Below, in pieces: positions 11,353 to 24,299 of a DNA stretch of 64,000 bases (its first letter is position 1; the number at the start of each line of letters is the position of its first letter). Source of the DNA: Tetrapyrgos nigripes (Eukaryota; Basidiomycota; Agaricomycetes; Agaricales; Campanellaceae); the NCBI GenBank assembly GCA_013368315.1, contig JAACJM010000062.1, positions 124,001 through 188,000 of the forward strand, written 5' to 3'. Below the pieces are notes generated by a model. The model was not told where the DNA came from and searched no databases. It saw only the letters and a list, made by a program, of their open reading frames with translations. A program made the position numbers and the translations under genes.

Positions 11353-13538
11353 CTACAGATAATGATAGCACGAAACAGAAGAAAGAAAAAAAGAAAAACA
11401 ACCTACCACCGGTACATGCACAACTTCAACAGGAACAGGAACAGGATTAGAGACCCTATCCTCTCCGTTATTGACAGTATCTCCTTCCCCTTCACTGCCA
11501 CCCCGACTGCCCTTGCCGATGCTAATCTTGCGCATAACAGATAGATCATACGACTCGCGCCGCTGTTCAAGGTTGGTTGGGCAACTTGGCTGGGTCGAGA
11601 TGAAATGAGTTCCGGAGAATTTTCCTCGGAGTTTTTTGCGGGAGTGTAGGCTGTGATTTGGACGCAGGGCGGATGGTTTTGAGATGGATGGACGGTAAGA
11701 GAGAGTAACTCAATAAGTGGCCAGGAAAGTGAGCAAGTGTCAGAAGAGATGCGTGCTTACACAGAGAGAACGTTGAGAATGTACGCTGAGTTGACAGATC
11801 TTAGTACCAGGTCGACGACGATTGCAAGAAAGGGAGCCAGAAACCTGAGGATACTCACTTTGCCCGAGCGGGTTCAACGCCAGTTCACTATACCCAGGAG
11901 GAAAGCGCTCAGCATACCATTCTAACAACCAGTCAATTGGCAAAACAGACTCCACTTACTAAATCATCGACTCTGGTTTATACAGAAACTGCACACCAAT
12001 CAAGTAGTCAGCTAAATTGTAACAGCTCTCTGCATTGTGCAAACGATTACAGAATACTAAAACAAGACAACAACTCACAGTCGCAAGAACTGCAATAGCC
12101 AACACAGTGGTCAAAAGCCCACGATTTAGTGAGGCAATCACTAGCCTCGTTACCAAGGAATCCGTTTCTGAGATTCTTGAACGAGTCGTGGCTAATAGGT
12201 AGCACAGTGCAGCTGCAGTAGCTAAATCACATGTAACGGTGAAGCTTTCTGTGACGATGACCAATGTCTGGCAAGGACGGAGGACGAGAAGGAGTTAAAG
12301 AACGTCCGAATCAGTCAAAGCGATAAAGTGATAGAGAGAAAGGACAGAAGGCCTACCTTCATTTTGTATACCAAAGTGAAATGGCCAATAGTTCCTGCAC
12401 GCACGACAATCCCTAAAAGTGACTCAGGTTAGAATGGGGTCTTGCCTCCGAAACGGGTGACTGCTGAAGCTAAGTACTTACAAAATCCTAGACCTATGTG
12501 GTTCATGTTACGATGTCATTGATTAGCATTCCAGCGAGCGCAGCGTCAGTAATGATTCGAGGGTGCATGCACTGGTACAAAGTGCATACATACCGAGTTG
12601 GAGGATCGCCAATACGAACTTTTTGGGCAGTTCATTGAAAAACATGATCAGCATACACTGGCACGAGAGACAAGAAAAAAAATTCTACTCACAATTGGTA
12701 GAGTCATCCACAGTTTCCCTTTCGACACTATCCTCGGTTAGGCGTAAGCCGCTACTCAGGGCATGGGCGAAGTTATACTTACGAATCCAAATACGTGTAA
12801 CAAAGTAACTGTAGGCAGCCAGTCTGGTCATTCTGCATCAGATAGTTCACAGAATCAACAACTGACCTTTGGGACAGGAAAGCTATCACAAACTGTTGGG
12901 AGAGAAAGAATTCAGTACTTCAACGGATACCATAACGAGGAAGACTGACGATACACGCCAACTGTACAAGCGCAGTGCTAAGAACGGAAAAGGAAAGCAA
13001 GAAGTGAGTCAAGGAACGATGATAGGAAAGGTCAACATACGCAGGAATGGGATCCAATTCGAATATAATGGGATATTTGTTGATGAGCTTGTCGTATATC
13101 CAGGCGAATGACGTTGAAATGTGGATAGAACCAAAAACACTGCAGGATGACGTTAGGATAGATCATAGTCTTTGAAGTTGGGTCCTAACGGAGCCTACCC
13201 GAGTGTGAGCACCTATACAAAGGTTAATACGCGTGCAGAAGCTCCGTAGAAGGCGATAGCGCACCATCGTCTTGATGAACAACGAGTCTTTTGGGAACCT
13301 CGCAAAGTACTGAAAAATCCAGAGCTGGAAAGGTACACGAAAGAGTACGCGTCAAGTCCGTCACCCAGGAATCTAAACACAAACATCAGAGTCACTTACG
13401 AGTACAAACCCAAAGATACTGCGAAAACGAGGCGTTGAATGAGTTCAATCATAGATCAGAAGCGCGCTGTACTACCCACATGAACGAGAAGAACAGAGCA
13501 ATGAAGAGACATCCATAGCTCTCGGTGAGTAGTGCCAT
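11353..13538 (-). CDS. DUF6534-family multi-spanning membrane protein
   Basis: An integral membrane protein of a large basidiomycete family with no known function. The start at 13538 gives MALLTESYGCLFIALFFSFM, a first membrane helix. Exons follow with LWIFQYFARFPKDSLFIKTM (the family's typical loop after helix 1) and several hydrophobic segments between 12300 and 13200. The segment FTVTCDLATAAALCYLLATT followed by TDSLVTRLVIASLNRGLLTT (about 12250-12090) is the DUF6534 domain proper. The C-terminal cytoplasmic tail (about 11570-11353) is hydrophilic, with MRKISIGKGSRGGSEGEGD and a run of PVPVPVEVVHVPVV. At least eight introns, so individual exon ends in the middle are approximate. The stop at 11353 assumes no further intron in the tail. 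The family call is firm; receptor or transport roles sometimes suggested for it are guesses. Confidence 0.8.
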
Positions 13539-15030
13539 CTCAAAGTCGAGAATTCGCTCACGACAAGGTCTTAGTCAATATACTGTTCGACGGAAGCAAA
13601 GAAGCTAGCCTGTTGAAATTGTCCATTTCTGTGCGATGCCGCTGCGCGGTGTCCAAGACTTAAGACATTCGGGCTAAACCGCATTGGATACTGATTAGGT
13701 GCTCCGCTCCTCCGAGGCTCTAAACGTGGGTGACGTATAGCAGAATAGTCATATTTTTAGGTTGTTCAAGACTATTCTTAGCGCTTAGGAAGTGGGATTT
13801 TGAGGAGATAGTACGTCTGCTCTAGCCTCTTAGCGACAGGAAGTTTGGGATTTTTTGGAATAGTACATCTGCTCTTAGCGTCAGGAAGTTTGGGATTTTT
13901 GGGGATAGTACGTCTGCTCTTAGCAGCAGGAAGTGGGTTTTTGAGCGGTTTGGCACCAGCAAATTGTGTAACGTCACGCGTCACGCACGGAAATTTTAGC
14001 AGAGGGCCTGAGCTCGTCGTTGACGGCGTCGGCAGGGGAAATGAGCAGCGACTGCGCTGAAACTTCGTAGGAACGTGGGTAGGGGGTAGGAGAGTAATAG
14101 TTATGAGTTTGAAGAGGATTGAGATCCAAATGGGCTGGATGCGGTCGTCCTAGTTTGGATGACGCGTAGAGATGACATGATGGTTTTTTCGCTATGTCTC
14201 TACGTCATCTCGGAGAAGGTTGCCGAGACGTCATTTTGCCGTATTTTGGGTGGGCCTAGGCTTTGCGGATCTTCGTCGACGAAGTGAATGGCCGTCATGG
14301 AATCAGATTGCGAGCCGCTCATGACCACGGATCGGTAATAAATTAATAAACTTTTCCCCCTCCTCACAGTACAGGGTGAACCGTCGGGGAATTTCCCAAC
14401 AGAGTACGCTTCCTGAACCCTCCGGCGTATCAATTTCTGGTCCCGTCCCAGCCTGGGTAATAGACTCCTCCTCCCAGAGTCATGGGATATAAGAATTAAG
14501 AATTAAGAGTGAATTAGCCGACTACACTATACCAGGGATATACCAGGGTCACATACATTGACAAAGACTTGGAAGACTGCGCTCTGACCAGGCGTACATG
14601 TAGAGCAGAAACAACGACCTGCTTCTTATGAAGCCAGATTAGAAAGCTTTGACTCGGACATCTCAGTCCGATCGTGTTCCGCCATCTTCTGCTGATCTAC
14701 CCTCTACAATTGGCATAGAGTCTTAGAGTTCTGACTCACAACAACGAGTACCACCTCAGAACATCATAGAAGCGTAAACCTCTACTCTGTCTGGCGCTGC
14801 GTATGCGATAGTTGAAAGTAACTTGAACGGAAGCCGAAAAATGCGCAAGCGCAGCTCGTAAAACGCATACTATTAATTATTGCATGGCAAGTATAGTTTG
14901 TAGTAGCTCCTGACCGTGACTGCCGTGAAGAGAACGAAGAACGAATGCAACGTGAGCAAGAATGACCGAAGTAGTAAGAGAAACACATCATACTGGTATA
15001 AATCACTCTCGATAGATGGGCCAAGCCCAA
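13539..15030. other. Intergenic with a minisatellite, no gene recognised
   Basis: Outside the repeat at 13787 only short frames without recognisable similarity occur. It separates two minus-strand membrane-protein genes. Confidence 0.5.
13787..13945. repeat. Minisatellite, about 3.3 copies of a 45-51 bp unit
   Basis: Each unit starts AGGAAGT and carries GGGATTTT and ATAGTACRTCTGCTC blocks. Unit starts are at 13787, 13838, 13883 and 13928, giving periods of 51, 45 and 45 bp. It lies about 250 bp upstream of the DUF6534 start; any regulatory role is unknown. Confidence 0.8.
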
Positions 15031-16631
15031 CTAGATAAAAGTTCGGACCGAGCCGGGTTTTCCTGTTGTGGTGGCCAATGCATGAGAATTGTCTGTGGCC
15101 GCGTCCTGGTGAGTCCAGGTCTGCATCTGGAAGAATAGGATGAAACATTGGAAAATCAGACCGCTGATATTTGGCATGATTGAGTAAGTGTTAACCTGAA
15201 TGTGCACTCCATCAGGTTGAGTGTTATTTGTGTAAACTGGAATGGTTGCGGCACCAGTTCTACCATGCATGGTCGTTGCTGCTGGATCGCTGCCTGCGGC
15301 GCTATTGTCAAGGAGTCAGATATCAGGATTGGGTGGTTAGAGGCGGGAATGATACTTACTAGACCTCTGTGCCTTGTATGTGGTAATGAAGACGACGAAC
15401 GACTCTGCAAGCCATGATAGTGGCGAATGTCGTAGCAGGAACGCTAGTGATGGGAAACAAACTTCAGGACGAATCTACCATAAAAAGACACCTTGATGTA
15501 TTCTGCAATGAATGACATTACTGGGTTCAGGTTAAGCAACGAGAAAACCTGCCCGGCGGGTGATTGTTAAGGGTGTCTCAGCCCAGTGGTACTACGGATG
15601 GAGGAACATACCACCGCAATGAGATTACAAAGGAATCTGATATGAACATCATTAGTTGACTGTGGGCAATGCGTAAACTGGAGCTCAGACTCACGCAGCC
15701 ACTGGCAGGAAAACAACCCGTCCTTGAACAAGAGCTTCACCATGCCAGAGCGAGACGCCAGCGCCATATTTTTTCTCGGTTGGATAATCAACTTGATCGC
15801 AGTCAAAATGACGATGATCAAATCAGTACTCATAGTGTAGATATACATTGCAGCAAAGATGGTTGAATCGATTTTGACGAGCGCACATCCAGCTCCAGGA
15901 ACAAATACTATTCCTTTGACGTTGAACATGGAGCGGACGATGATTCCGAATTGACCTAAGAAGAACAAAATGAGGCCTGCGTTGACGTAACAATTTTGAC
16001 CCCAAATAGCCTTTCTGAAAGTGAAGAAGTTAAAAGACAAGTACAGAACACGAGAACGAAGAAGAGTACGGACGTGCGGATTCCGAGATTGACACTGGCA
16101 GCTCCTAGAGCAGTATGACCCATGACCGATAAGACAACATACAGAGCTTGACAATTGATTGGCCTATTTTATTGGAGTTCGTCAACAAGGTGTAAGTCAG
16201 TCAGTGAAGAATTTTCTCAAAAATACTAGCAAACGTACCCTCTAACATTGAGGGCAATGATGAAACCACCAAGTCCTATCAACATCGCATAACGGCCATA
16301 GAAGTAGAAGATCTGCGGATGTAATCGTGATATACCACTGGTCAGCAGAGGGACTCGGGGAATTGGTATACCTGCAATTCACCAACGACCAGCGGAACTT
16401 TTTCTGTCCAGAAATGAACAACCACTCAAAATCAAGTGAAGTGAACCATTCCCATCTAATTCAAATAAATACACAGTCAATATCAAGCTGTTCCAACTAG
16501 TAGCCTGGACTTGGAAGTTGTTGAACGAAGCTAGAAGCAAATAGAAGGAGTCGGCGCTGAGCGAGTTAACATCCAGTATTCTTTGACTCACCAGCGTTGG
16601 TTTGTATGGTTGCCGGGACTTCCAATCGACT
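15031..16631 (-). CDS. Basidiomycete multi-spanning (7TM-like) membrane protein
   Basis: An integral membrane protein of a family common in mushrooms that, to my knowledge, has no assigned function. Recognisable segments in order are: KVPLVVGELQIFYFYGRYAM (about 16400-16270), PINCQALYVVLSVMGHTALG, GQNCYVNAGLILFFLGQFGI, ALVKIDSTIFAAMYIYTMST, DLIIVILTAIKLI, RSGMVKLLFKDGLF, and TFATIMACRVVRRLHYHIQG, which is the usual cytoplasmic end of the last helix. The C-terminal tail is hydrophilic and includes PVYTNNTQPDGVHIQVNTYS, after which the frame runs to a stop at 15031. The N-terminus is uncertain: an ATG at 16631 precedes a short exon, but another frame (GSRLEVPATIQTNA) looks more like relatives, so the true start may lie further upstream. 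At least six introns. Confidence 0.6.
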
Positions 16632-19600
16632 GCCATCCTGAGAAAATAGTTATGGAAGGATGTAATGGGGTTCAGCGACGCTGAAAATGAAGGAAGAAGG
16701 GAACGACGAGCAGCTTTGGCCGGCTGCGATCTGTGAAACGATAGGATGTAAGACTATATATCTGATCAGAATCCTGATCGAAGAATTTTACCGTAATTAA
16801 TCGTGATAGTCAACGTCCTCCTGGACGGACTGTGAGCTCTATGGCGAATGAAGTGGTTCCTGTGGAGGTCATGTATCGGAGGTCATCCTATTGATTCCTA
16901 TTGAGTTGAGAATGGGTGACTCCGTTCGGGATGATAAATACTAGATTGTTTTATTCACCGGCCGCTCATATTGACATCGAGTGGGTTACAAGCCCTTGAG
17001 GTTCAATGGCATGATTTGGAGCTCGGCTGCTCGAGGATTATGGGTAAAATGACGATTCCAACGAGTATGAAGAGTGAGAGTTAATAGAATGCGATTGCAA
17101 TTTTAAACTGCCAAGATGGATTTGCCTAAGAGGAGTTGCGGACTTGCCAAGTAGGATTACCGTGTCCTGCCTGACGAGGACGTATTACACGATCATTCTT
17201 GGCGTCCAGTCGCCAATGAAGCATTGCAAAAATTGCCGGATATGCGAATTTGAGTGAGAAGAGTCCGCAATTAAGAAGGAGGAGGAGGAAGTTAATTACC
17301 TGGGCTAGGACAATGGTTGCAAGTTTCTAAATTCTATAACTCCGACCAACTGCCACTATCGCCGCTCACAAAAGAGCAAGGTAGTTTCCTCTTGCTCCTT
17401 TCTCTCCTTTTCTCATCTACGAGCTTTGAGCCCATGTAACTGCGTATGTTACCAGCCAAATGAGGCTCTTGCGCTGGAGGCCTGGAAGGTTTTGAGAAGG
17501 TCTGAGATCCTTTACTTGCTCTGATTTAGTGGTGACGCGTTTGTGCAGGTTTTGGCTTCATTTCTAACTTTCTGGCCTCTTCCAGGTGGGTCCAGGAGGA
17601 TCTGTATGAGACTAAGAGTGAGAGCAAAAGTACAATTGCTGAAGTCGCGGCGGCGATGAAGAAGAAAAATTTTCCGTGTCGTGCCGACGCGCAATACACG
17701 GACCCTATGCCCATCACTCTTGCAGATCGCAGCTCGTTTTTCCTATCCTTCAAGCTTCAAGTCGAGCACAGATCTGGATGAAGCTATGAAAATGAATGGG
17801 CAGAAGAATTGACGTTGTCCTAGATAACGGTTGTTCCAGCTGGTACGTCAGATCGCCCAATATGCGCTGAGCCTCATCTTGAACTTTCCTCTTCCAGCTT
17901 CCTGACGCTTTAACACCTACTCGAAGACACGACTCCTTAATCAGACCAAGGTCCCGAGTTTGACGCGTTCCGTCTTTTCAACTCTGCTGGGAGTCTGGGA
18001 CCGTCTCAAGGTCTCGAGTCACTATGTGTCTCCGTCCTCTATAGACGGTAATCGTTGGCTTCTGCAGCGCGCGGTGTCAAGAACAGTGGGTTGAGCCAGT
18101 GTTTGAAGTGTGTGCAGTAATTGCCGGACTTTGTTTGAGGCCAAGAGGAAGCGAGGAGACTAGGTGCGTACACGGTTATCTGCGAGTGCATATATTCTAA
18201 TTCTGACTGTAATTTCAGCTTACTCGTCATTCATATCTCTCGTTTCGGTCACTTTTTCGCCGAAAATTAGCAAGACGCCGTAACAGGTCAAGGTCCCCTG
18301 AGGCTGTTTCGCCCGTTTTCTGTGCAATGGCCCTGGCCACCGACGAAGAACCCAGTCACCATTTGAAGACTGGAACCAGGCTCTATGTCATGGTCGTCTT
18401 TGCAACGTCGCCGTCTACCAGTATACCAGGATACTGCCTCTTCAGGACGATCTGCATACGCTTTTGCAGGCTGACCATCTATCAACGTCAAATTGTCTTG
18501 GATTTCTCGGCCTTTTATCGTCTATGACTCTATGCCTACGCAACTCTATCAGGTCTATTCATATATATGGCCTGTTTTCGCATCAACAGCAAAAGCCATC
18601 TTTCTCTAAACTTCGGTCCTGGAGATCTGAACCATAGGCATATTGAGCATCTCACGGCATCTTTCTACACTCTGCAAGCTCTTCAAGGTGTGGGTGATCG
18701 ATATGTCGTGGTCATTTGGGCTATTCGAGATCATTGCTTTTCTCCAGTCTCAGCTGGGGCGCGCATTGGTCCGAGTCTACTGGACTAGATCGCAGCGAAC
18801 AGCGTACATAGCAAAGTGTTGTGAGTCTTCCATATCTTCAATGTTCACACATGCTACCGGCGCCAGTGGAAACACATGTGAACCAATACTGTCGTCAATG
18901 TTGCAACTTCGCAAATACTGCTTATCTTTGCTCACAAAGTTAACCAGCGGATCACCGACCTTCCGACAAGGCTCTGCAAGGCTCTCCATCAAGAACAGCA
19001 ACGTGACGGGCCCTTTCGGGTGTATCCTCTCCGACTTTTCTTCGTCCGAATGGCCGAGCGTCTTCAGAGTGTCTGATGACTTCGACTTGTCGAGTAGATG
19101 CCTCGGAGGAAAACGGGTTCTTGTTCTGGAGATGCGTCTCTTTCTCTCTGGGTAAGTATTGTCGAGACGTACGCTTTGTAGACGGTGCTTGCCCTGTTTC
19201 TCTTTACGCGTCTGTAAGACTGTAGTCTGTACCGACTTGGGTTCGGGTACTGCATTCGGGTACTGCAATACCATTCGGGGTTATGGTTAGAAAATGCGGG
19301 GTAATGCGGGGTACGCCCCTGTTCGGGAAAAGCGCCGAAACGAGGTGGGATCACATGTTGAGACGTCATCTGCTCATAAAGCAGTTCTGGTCTAAGATGC
19401 ACCTTGGTCTCTTGCTCCCCTACACCCATATAGCCAGTAAGCCTTATTTTCGCCCTAGTCGAGTATCCTACTAACAATCTTCAGTCCAAGTGGTAGGAAA
19501 CCTCCGCTTTTACTCCCGAACATTGACTAATAGGGGTCTGGTTATAGGTTTCCCTGTATAGTACAATTGAAGCAGTGACATAAGTCAATCATACCACGCT

Positions 19601-19748
19601 TCCATCACTCGTGGCCGCTCGTGGCCGTCTATTGAAGCAACGACAGTATATCACTACATATATCACCAATATCAGATTCCCGCACCACTGTCAGTGACAC
19701 CATCCTCTTCTCTGGTATCCATCTTTCCCAGTTACTCCCCACCTCGAA
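16632..19748. other. Intergenic, one weak hypothetical frame
   Basis: A 3.1-kb stretch without recognisable genes on either strand, apart from the low-confidence frame at 18777-19274. I found no repeats or RNA genes here. Confidence 0.4.
18777..19274 (-). CDS. Hypothetical protein, weak
   Basis: A 165-residue minus-strand frame with soluble, protein-like composition in its second half (GPVTLLFLMESLAEPCRKVG, YLRSCNIDDSIGSHVF). It matches no family I know. An overlapping plus-strand frame of similar length (18643-19155) exists, so either or both may be chance. No promoter or intron signal helps decide. Confidence 0.2.
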   Translation of the reverse strand: MVLQYPNAVPEPKSVQTTVLQTRKEKQGKHRLQSVRLDNTYPERKRRISRTRTRFPPRHLLDKSKSSDTLKTLGHSDEEKSERIHPKGPVTLLFLMESLAEPCRKVGDPLVNFVSKDKQYLRSCNIDDSIGSHVFPLAPVACVNIEDMEDSQHFAMYAVRCDLVQ

Positions 19749-21370
19749 ATGGCCTCGAAATCGACCAGCACCCCAGTCAAGGTTGCAGAGCCTATGATTC
19801 CACCTTCGTCTGCAATACCACCGAAGAAGAAGCCCTATCCAATGTGGTTGGGAGGTACGTCGTGTGCGTTATTGTTGGTTGACATTCTGAATCATTGGGT
19901 CCGTTTCACAGGTATTGCAGCGACGATAGCTGCTTCTATCACACAGTACGCTCTGCTTTCACGTCCTGCTGTGATTCTATTGCTCATAATACTATGTCAG
20001 TCCTCTAGATTTGACGAAAGTCCGTCTACAAGCGTCAGGAGACAAACGTATGATAGAGAGTTTGAAGAAGACTGTTAGGACTGCTGGTACGAGCTCCATC
20101 GTCATCTTTAGGCTTTAGCCTCGTTTCTAATTGTGTAACTCGCTTCACAGGTGTCCGGGGGCTGTTCGACGGTATAACCGGAACGTGGATGCGTCAAATG
20201 TCATACTCTATGTGTCGTTTCTGGGCTTATGAGGAGAGCAAGAAGTTTTTGGGTGCTGGGAAAGACGCTCCAGCGTGGAAATTGGGTCTTGCTGGGAGTA
20301 TGGGTGCGTGTCGGATTATTTCTTTAGCGATTATTGAGTATCAAATCCATTGACGATAATTTTCCCTTCCTTCATTGGTTCGCAGCTGGAGGTATCGCAG
20401 GTTTCGTCGGTAACCCTGGTGGTATGTCGACATTTTGCCATGTGAATTAGGCTTAATTGAATCCTTTCCTTCGTAGAAATCGTGATGGTTCGTCTACAAG
20501 GAGACTTTGCCAAGCCTCCTGAGAAGAGGTTTAACTACAAGCACTGTTTCGACGCGTTGTTTAGGGTGAGTTCTCCGCCGTCAGTTCCTCACCTCGCTTT
20601 CTTCTATCTACTTTTTCTATCTACAAGAATGACGTACTGACGATTCCACGTTCGTCCGGTTCAGATGGTCCGAGAAGAAGGTGCTTCGTCGTTGGCTCGT
20701 GGTGTTGGTCCGAACGTTTTCCGAGCTATTTTAATGAATGCTAGTCAACTTGCTTCGTGCGTCTACTTACCTTCTGTCATGACCCATCATAACTAATCTC
20801 GTTGTGTTATGTTTGTAGGTACGACTTTTTCAAAGCCGAACTACTAAAGACCAAGTACTTTGAAGACAACATCGCTTGTCATTTCACCGCTAGTTTCGCT
20901 GCTGTATGTCCTTTTGGTTGAGTTTGGAACGCGTAATGACGTGTCTGACCCGTCTTTTTTTGCAGGGAACTGTAGCAACTACAGTCTGCTCGCCTGCAGA
21001 TGTCCTCAAGTCTCGTATTATGAACGCGTCTGGTCCAGGATCTTCCGTACGTCTGTTTAGTCCCTATTTCGGAGATCCGGAAATTCTGACTTTCTAACCT
21101 CGTCTTTTCTTTTGACCTCTCCCATTGACTCTGCTATTCTTCCATGGTGTCTCTGTCCCTCGGGATGATCAATGGATGAATGACGAAAATCAGTCCACCA
21201 TGGCTGCCATCCGTACTGCTATCGCAAACGAAGGACCAATGTTCATGTTTAAAGGCTGGGTGCCCGCCTGGATGCGTCTCCAGCCTACGACGATATTGAT
21301 CTTCCTTACGTTGGAACAGTTGAAGAATCTAGTAGATTACTCGAGGAGTAAAGGGCATGACTTTGTGTGA
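19749..21370 (+). CDS. DIC1: Mitochondrial carrier, dicarboxylate-carrier type
   Basis: An SLC25-type solute carrier of the inner mitochondrial membrane; by resemblance it exchanges dicarboxylates for phosphate. Ten exons join cleanly: 19749-19854, 19912-19945, 20001-20086, 20151-20303, 20386-20421, 20477-20565, 20665-20756, 20819-20903, 20966-21046 and 21194-21370. The start gives MASKSTSTPVKVAEP. Carrier signatures occur once per repeat: HPLDLTKVRLQASGDKR, then GNPGEIVMVRLQGDFAKPPE, then CSPADVLKSRIMNASG. The first and third match the PxDxxKxR form and the second is the NPGEIVMVRLQ form seen in dicarboxylate carriers. Other typical parts are GVRGLFDGITGTWMRQMSYS and MFKGWVPAWMRLQPTTILIF. 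The product has about 300 residues, the normal length, and no lesion was seen. The symbol is by resemblance; oxoglutarate or related carriers are the main alternative. Confidence 0.92.
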
Positions 21371-22029
21371 GGTGTAAGGATCACCAGAGAGGAATGTGGA
21401 GAAGGAGATGCAGGGTAGAGAGACGAGACGGTCAAGATGTCGGAGATGTGGAGAACAGTCCAAGTCAAGCCGTACTTGTACAATTCTATGCCGGAGGTAG
21501 CTGAAGGTGGAAGGAAGCTTGTAAATGTTGTAAATGATATTGATGATCTGTACTTTTTGTTTTACGAATTTGTGTATGGGTGTAAATAGTGGTGTACAAG
21601 TAGACTGATAGCAATGCTAGCGAGTTGGACATATGGACGCTTTCTCGTCCTCAGGACATTTTCACCTTACCACAAAAGCGCCGCTGACGGTTCAAAGGTT
21701 CTAATGTATCGTACCATGGTACATGACTAGGGAACGTGAGGTGTAGATATGTACAGACGAATACAAAGCGACAGTATGCGACCAAGGTACAGGAAAAACA
21801 CCAGTAGAACGAATAAAACCGTGAAAGAAACATGCAACGAAAGGGCTTGAAGACGAAGGAAACGATTCCGTTCTCATCACGACGCGTACGAGCATGAACA
21901 GGTAACACCCAAAAGATGAGCTAGGCTTCCGTTACGGCTTCCGGGATCCACAACAGCTCAAACCATCCTTCATTATGCCCCTCTTTCTCAGAAATTCTTC
22001 ACCCCTCCACTCATTAGTCCCTCAGGGCC
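21371..22029. other. Intergenic between convergent genes
   Basis: 3' flanks of the carrier gene and the aspartic protease gene; nothing else recognised. Confidence 0.5.
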
Positions 22030-24299
22030 TCACCCAAGCCAGATTCCCGCACCAGTAATCACCGCCGTCCCAACAATCTTCTCCACATTTGAAAACGGTC
22101 TCCGAATAGGTCCTGGGATACCTCCATTTTCAAGTCTGCTGTGATTCGGCCCACCCAAACTCGAAGTGGTCTGGGTGGGAATAGCTTGGGGTACCCCATC
22201 CGAGTTGGTCGAGATGGGTGGCAAGTCAGCTGGAGCCGGTTGGAAGATAGCTGTTGAGATGATAGAGTAGATAACGGGATATGAGACACTTGTCAGTGTT
22301 GGTCAAAGTAAATTAGAAGGACGAGAAAGAAGAGAGAAAGAAGGATAAGAGCAGAAAACGAAAGGAAAAGGAGACACGTACCCGGAAAATTCCTACTATC
22401 TGAAGCAGCTTCTACAGCATCCAGGTACCTCTTGTCTGAATCTGGCGGGACAGTAGAAAGGAATCCTATCCGTGGCGGGTCCTGGGACGGATGGCTTATG
22501 TTGCCGTAGTGGAACGACGTGAGTACACTGCCGGTGACGATGACAAGGACAAGGGCAGGTGAACAGTCATCAGTCGTCTAACTAAGCAAACCAAACGAAT
22601 ACGCATACATGCCTCCAACTCACCTCTTCAGAAACGGGTCACCCAGATTCCAACTATACTGATACCCATTCCCCTTTACTGGTACGTCCGTCGGAACGAT
22701 ATTGGCTGTACACAGTTCCAGTGAGTCCGGAAAAACCTGGTTACCAAAGTCCTTGGGATCAACAAGGAACAGCTTCCCGCCAATCTCAAAAGCCAGGTTT
22801 TGAGGTTGATCACAGGGGTAATGACCATTTCGGCCAAGTAGGGTATATATCTTGTTGACGACGTCTGGTGGGCCACGGATAAGAGAGTTCCCCTGAAAGC
22901 AAAAGTAGAAGAAAATCAGTCATCTAATATTGGAGCAATAGCTAAAGCACTCACGGTATCGATTAGAGCAGAGACAGAGAGGCCGGAGTCAATCAAGGTA
23001 GACTCGGGAAGCTTCTCGTCATTGAGGTAAACTGCATCAATTAGAACCTCCCAAGCTATAGGGTAGACCTGTTCACCAACCATATTAGATATCAAAACCA
23101 AAAGAAAGCAGACAAACCTCATCTGGAGCATCAGGCGGAGGCGGCAATCCACCTTCTGCAGGAGTATATGCTCGGACATTGACCCAGGTCAAAGAATCCT
23201 CGTCAACACCCTCAGGTAACCCGCCCAAAGTCAACATCCCAGCGTTCCCGCCTATTTTCACCGTATCTCGTTGTAGTGTCACCGAAAAGGTAGGCTTCAG
23301 TCCCAGCTGTGCCAACGCACGAGTTAGAGGCGGTCCAGTTTGCGCAAAGGAGTTGAGGATGACAGGTGTCCATGATGAACTTGATGACTGTCGCCGTTCA
23401 ATAGATGGCAGCGCAGACGATAAAGACCGGCGTCTAGTTGTGTTATCCGTGGTAGCGCTTTCTTCGCTACTAGTGCCCTGGGCGGTCCCAGGATAGTCCC
23501 CGCGGAAAATGCCCAGTGTCGGGAAAGATGACTGAAAATTGAGTGAAAGGAATCTTGGCATATATCTTTTTTGTGGTGAAGATACTGGGTGCTCGGTTGA
23601 GAAGGTCTGGAACCAAATCGCACTGCGAAGAGATTAGCAAAGTAATACAAAATGAAAGACTCGGCACACCTGTTAATAGGGAAGCCAAGCCCAAATATAC
23701 CGGCAGTTCCAGTCTCCAGAACAATGGTATCCGTGTCGTTTATGGAAGCGAAAAGCTGGTCTTGTAAAACCATCCCAGCAATATTCACGCTATCCTTTCC
23801 AACAAGTCCGAACGCATGTGTTCCTGTGAGCGAATCGCCATACCGAAGTGCCACAGTTAGGCCGGTGGATTCAAAGGTTTCTTGAGGATATAATGGAACT
23901 TCTGTTGACGAACAAGGGCCTGCCTGACACGAATCGGAAACAACCCAAAGGTCTGATGACCCGGTATCTGCATGGTCATCGTTACAGCGAGCAATGACAC
24001 TAGGAAAGGCAGGGAACCTACCCAGCACCAGCGGCGTCATCACGCCTCCAATGGTCATGAGAACACTGTACGTCCTGCAACGCCTTTAGTCGTCAAATTT
24101 GAAAAAAACAGACTCGGAGGACATACGCGTCGAAAAAGTCGCCTAGACCTACAGCCTTCATCTCGCCATTTCTCTTCTGCTTTATCTGTGCATGCTTCTT
24201 GAAAATAGGTAGATGTAGAGCATTTTCCGTCCCTTTATTTTCGGATATTGATGCAAAAGCTTGAAGAGACAAGCAGAAAATGCAGACCAAACGCCACAT
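22030..24299 (-). CDS. Secreted or membrane-tethered aspartic protease (peptidase A1)
   Basis: A pepsin-type acid protease. The start at 24299 gives MWRLVCIFCLSLQAFASISE, a good signal peptide. The first catalytic Asp is in LDTGSSDLWVVSDSC, formed across an intron near 23990. VALRYGDSLTGTHAFGLVGK follows, with the Tyr-containing flap region being YGDSLTG. ETGTAGIFGLGFPINR is a standard block. The second catalytic site is split by an intron: ESTLIDSGLSVSALIDT joins GNSLIRGPPDVVNKIY, giving DTGNS where most family members have DTGSS or DSGTS; the Asp is kept. Later exons read GHYPCDQPQNLAFEIGGKLF and QYSWNLGDPFLKR, then FHYGNIS and a Pro/Ser-rich stretch. The protein ends in a hydrophobic segment, IVGTAVITGAGIWLG, which could be a membrane or GPI-type anchor signal. 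About nine introns. Substrate unknown. Confidence 0.85.

Noticed and set aside
18643..19155. 170-residue plus-strand frame
   Set aside because: Overlaps a minus-strand frame of similar length; neither has a recognised family and composition slightly favours the other strand.
23179..23561. Frames on both strands in the protease region
   Set aside because: The plus-strand frame is a shadow; the minus-strand one is part of the protease exons.
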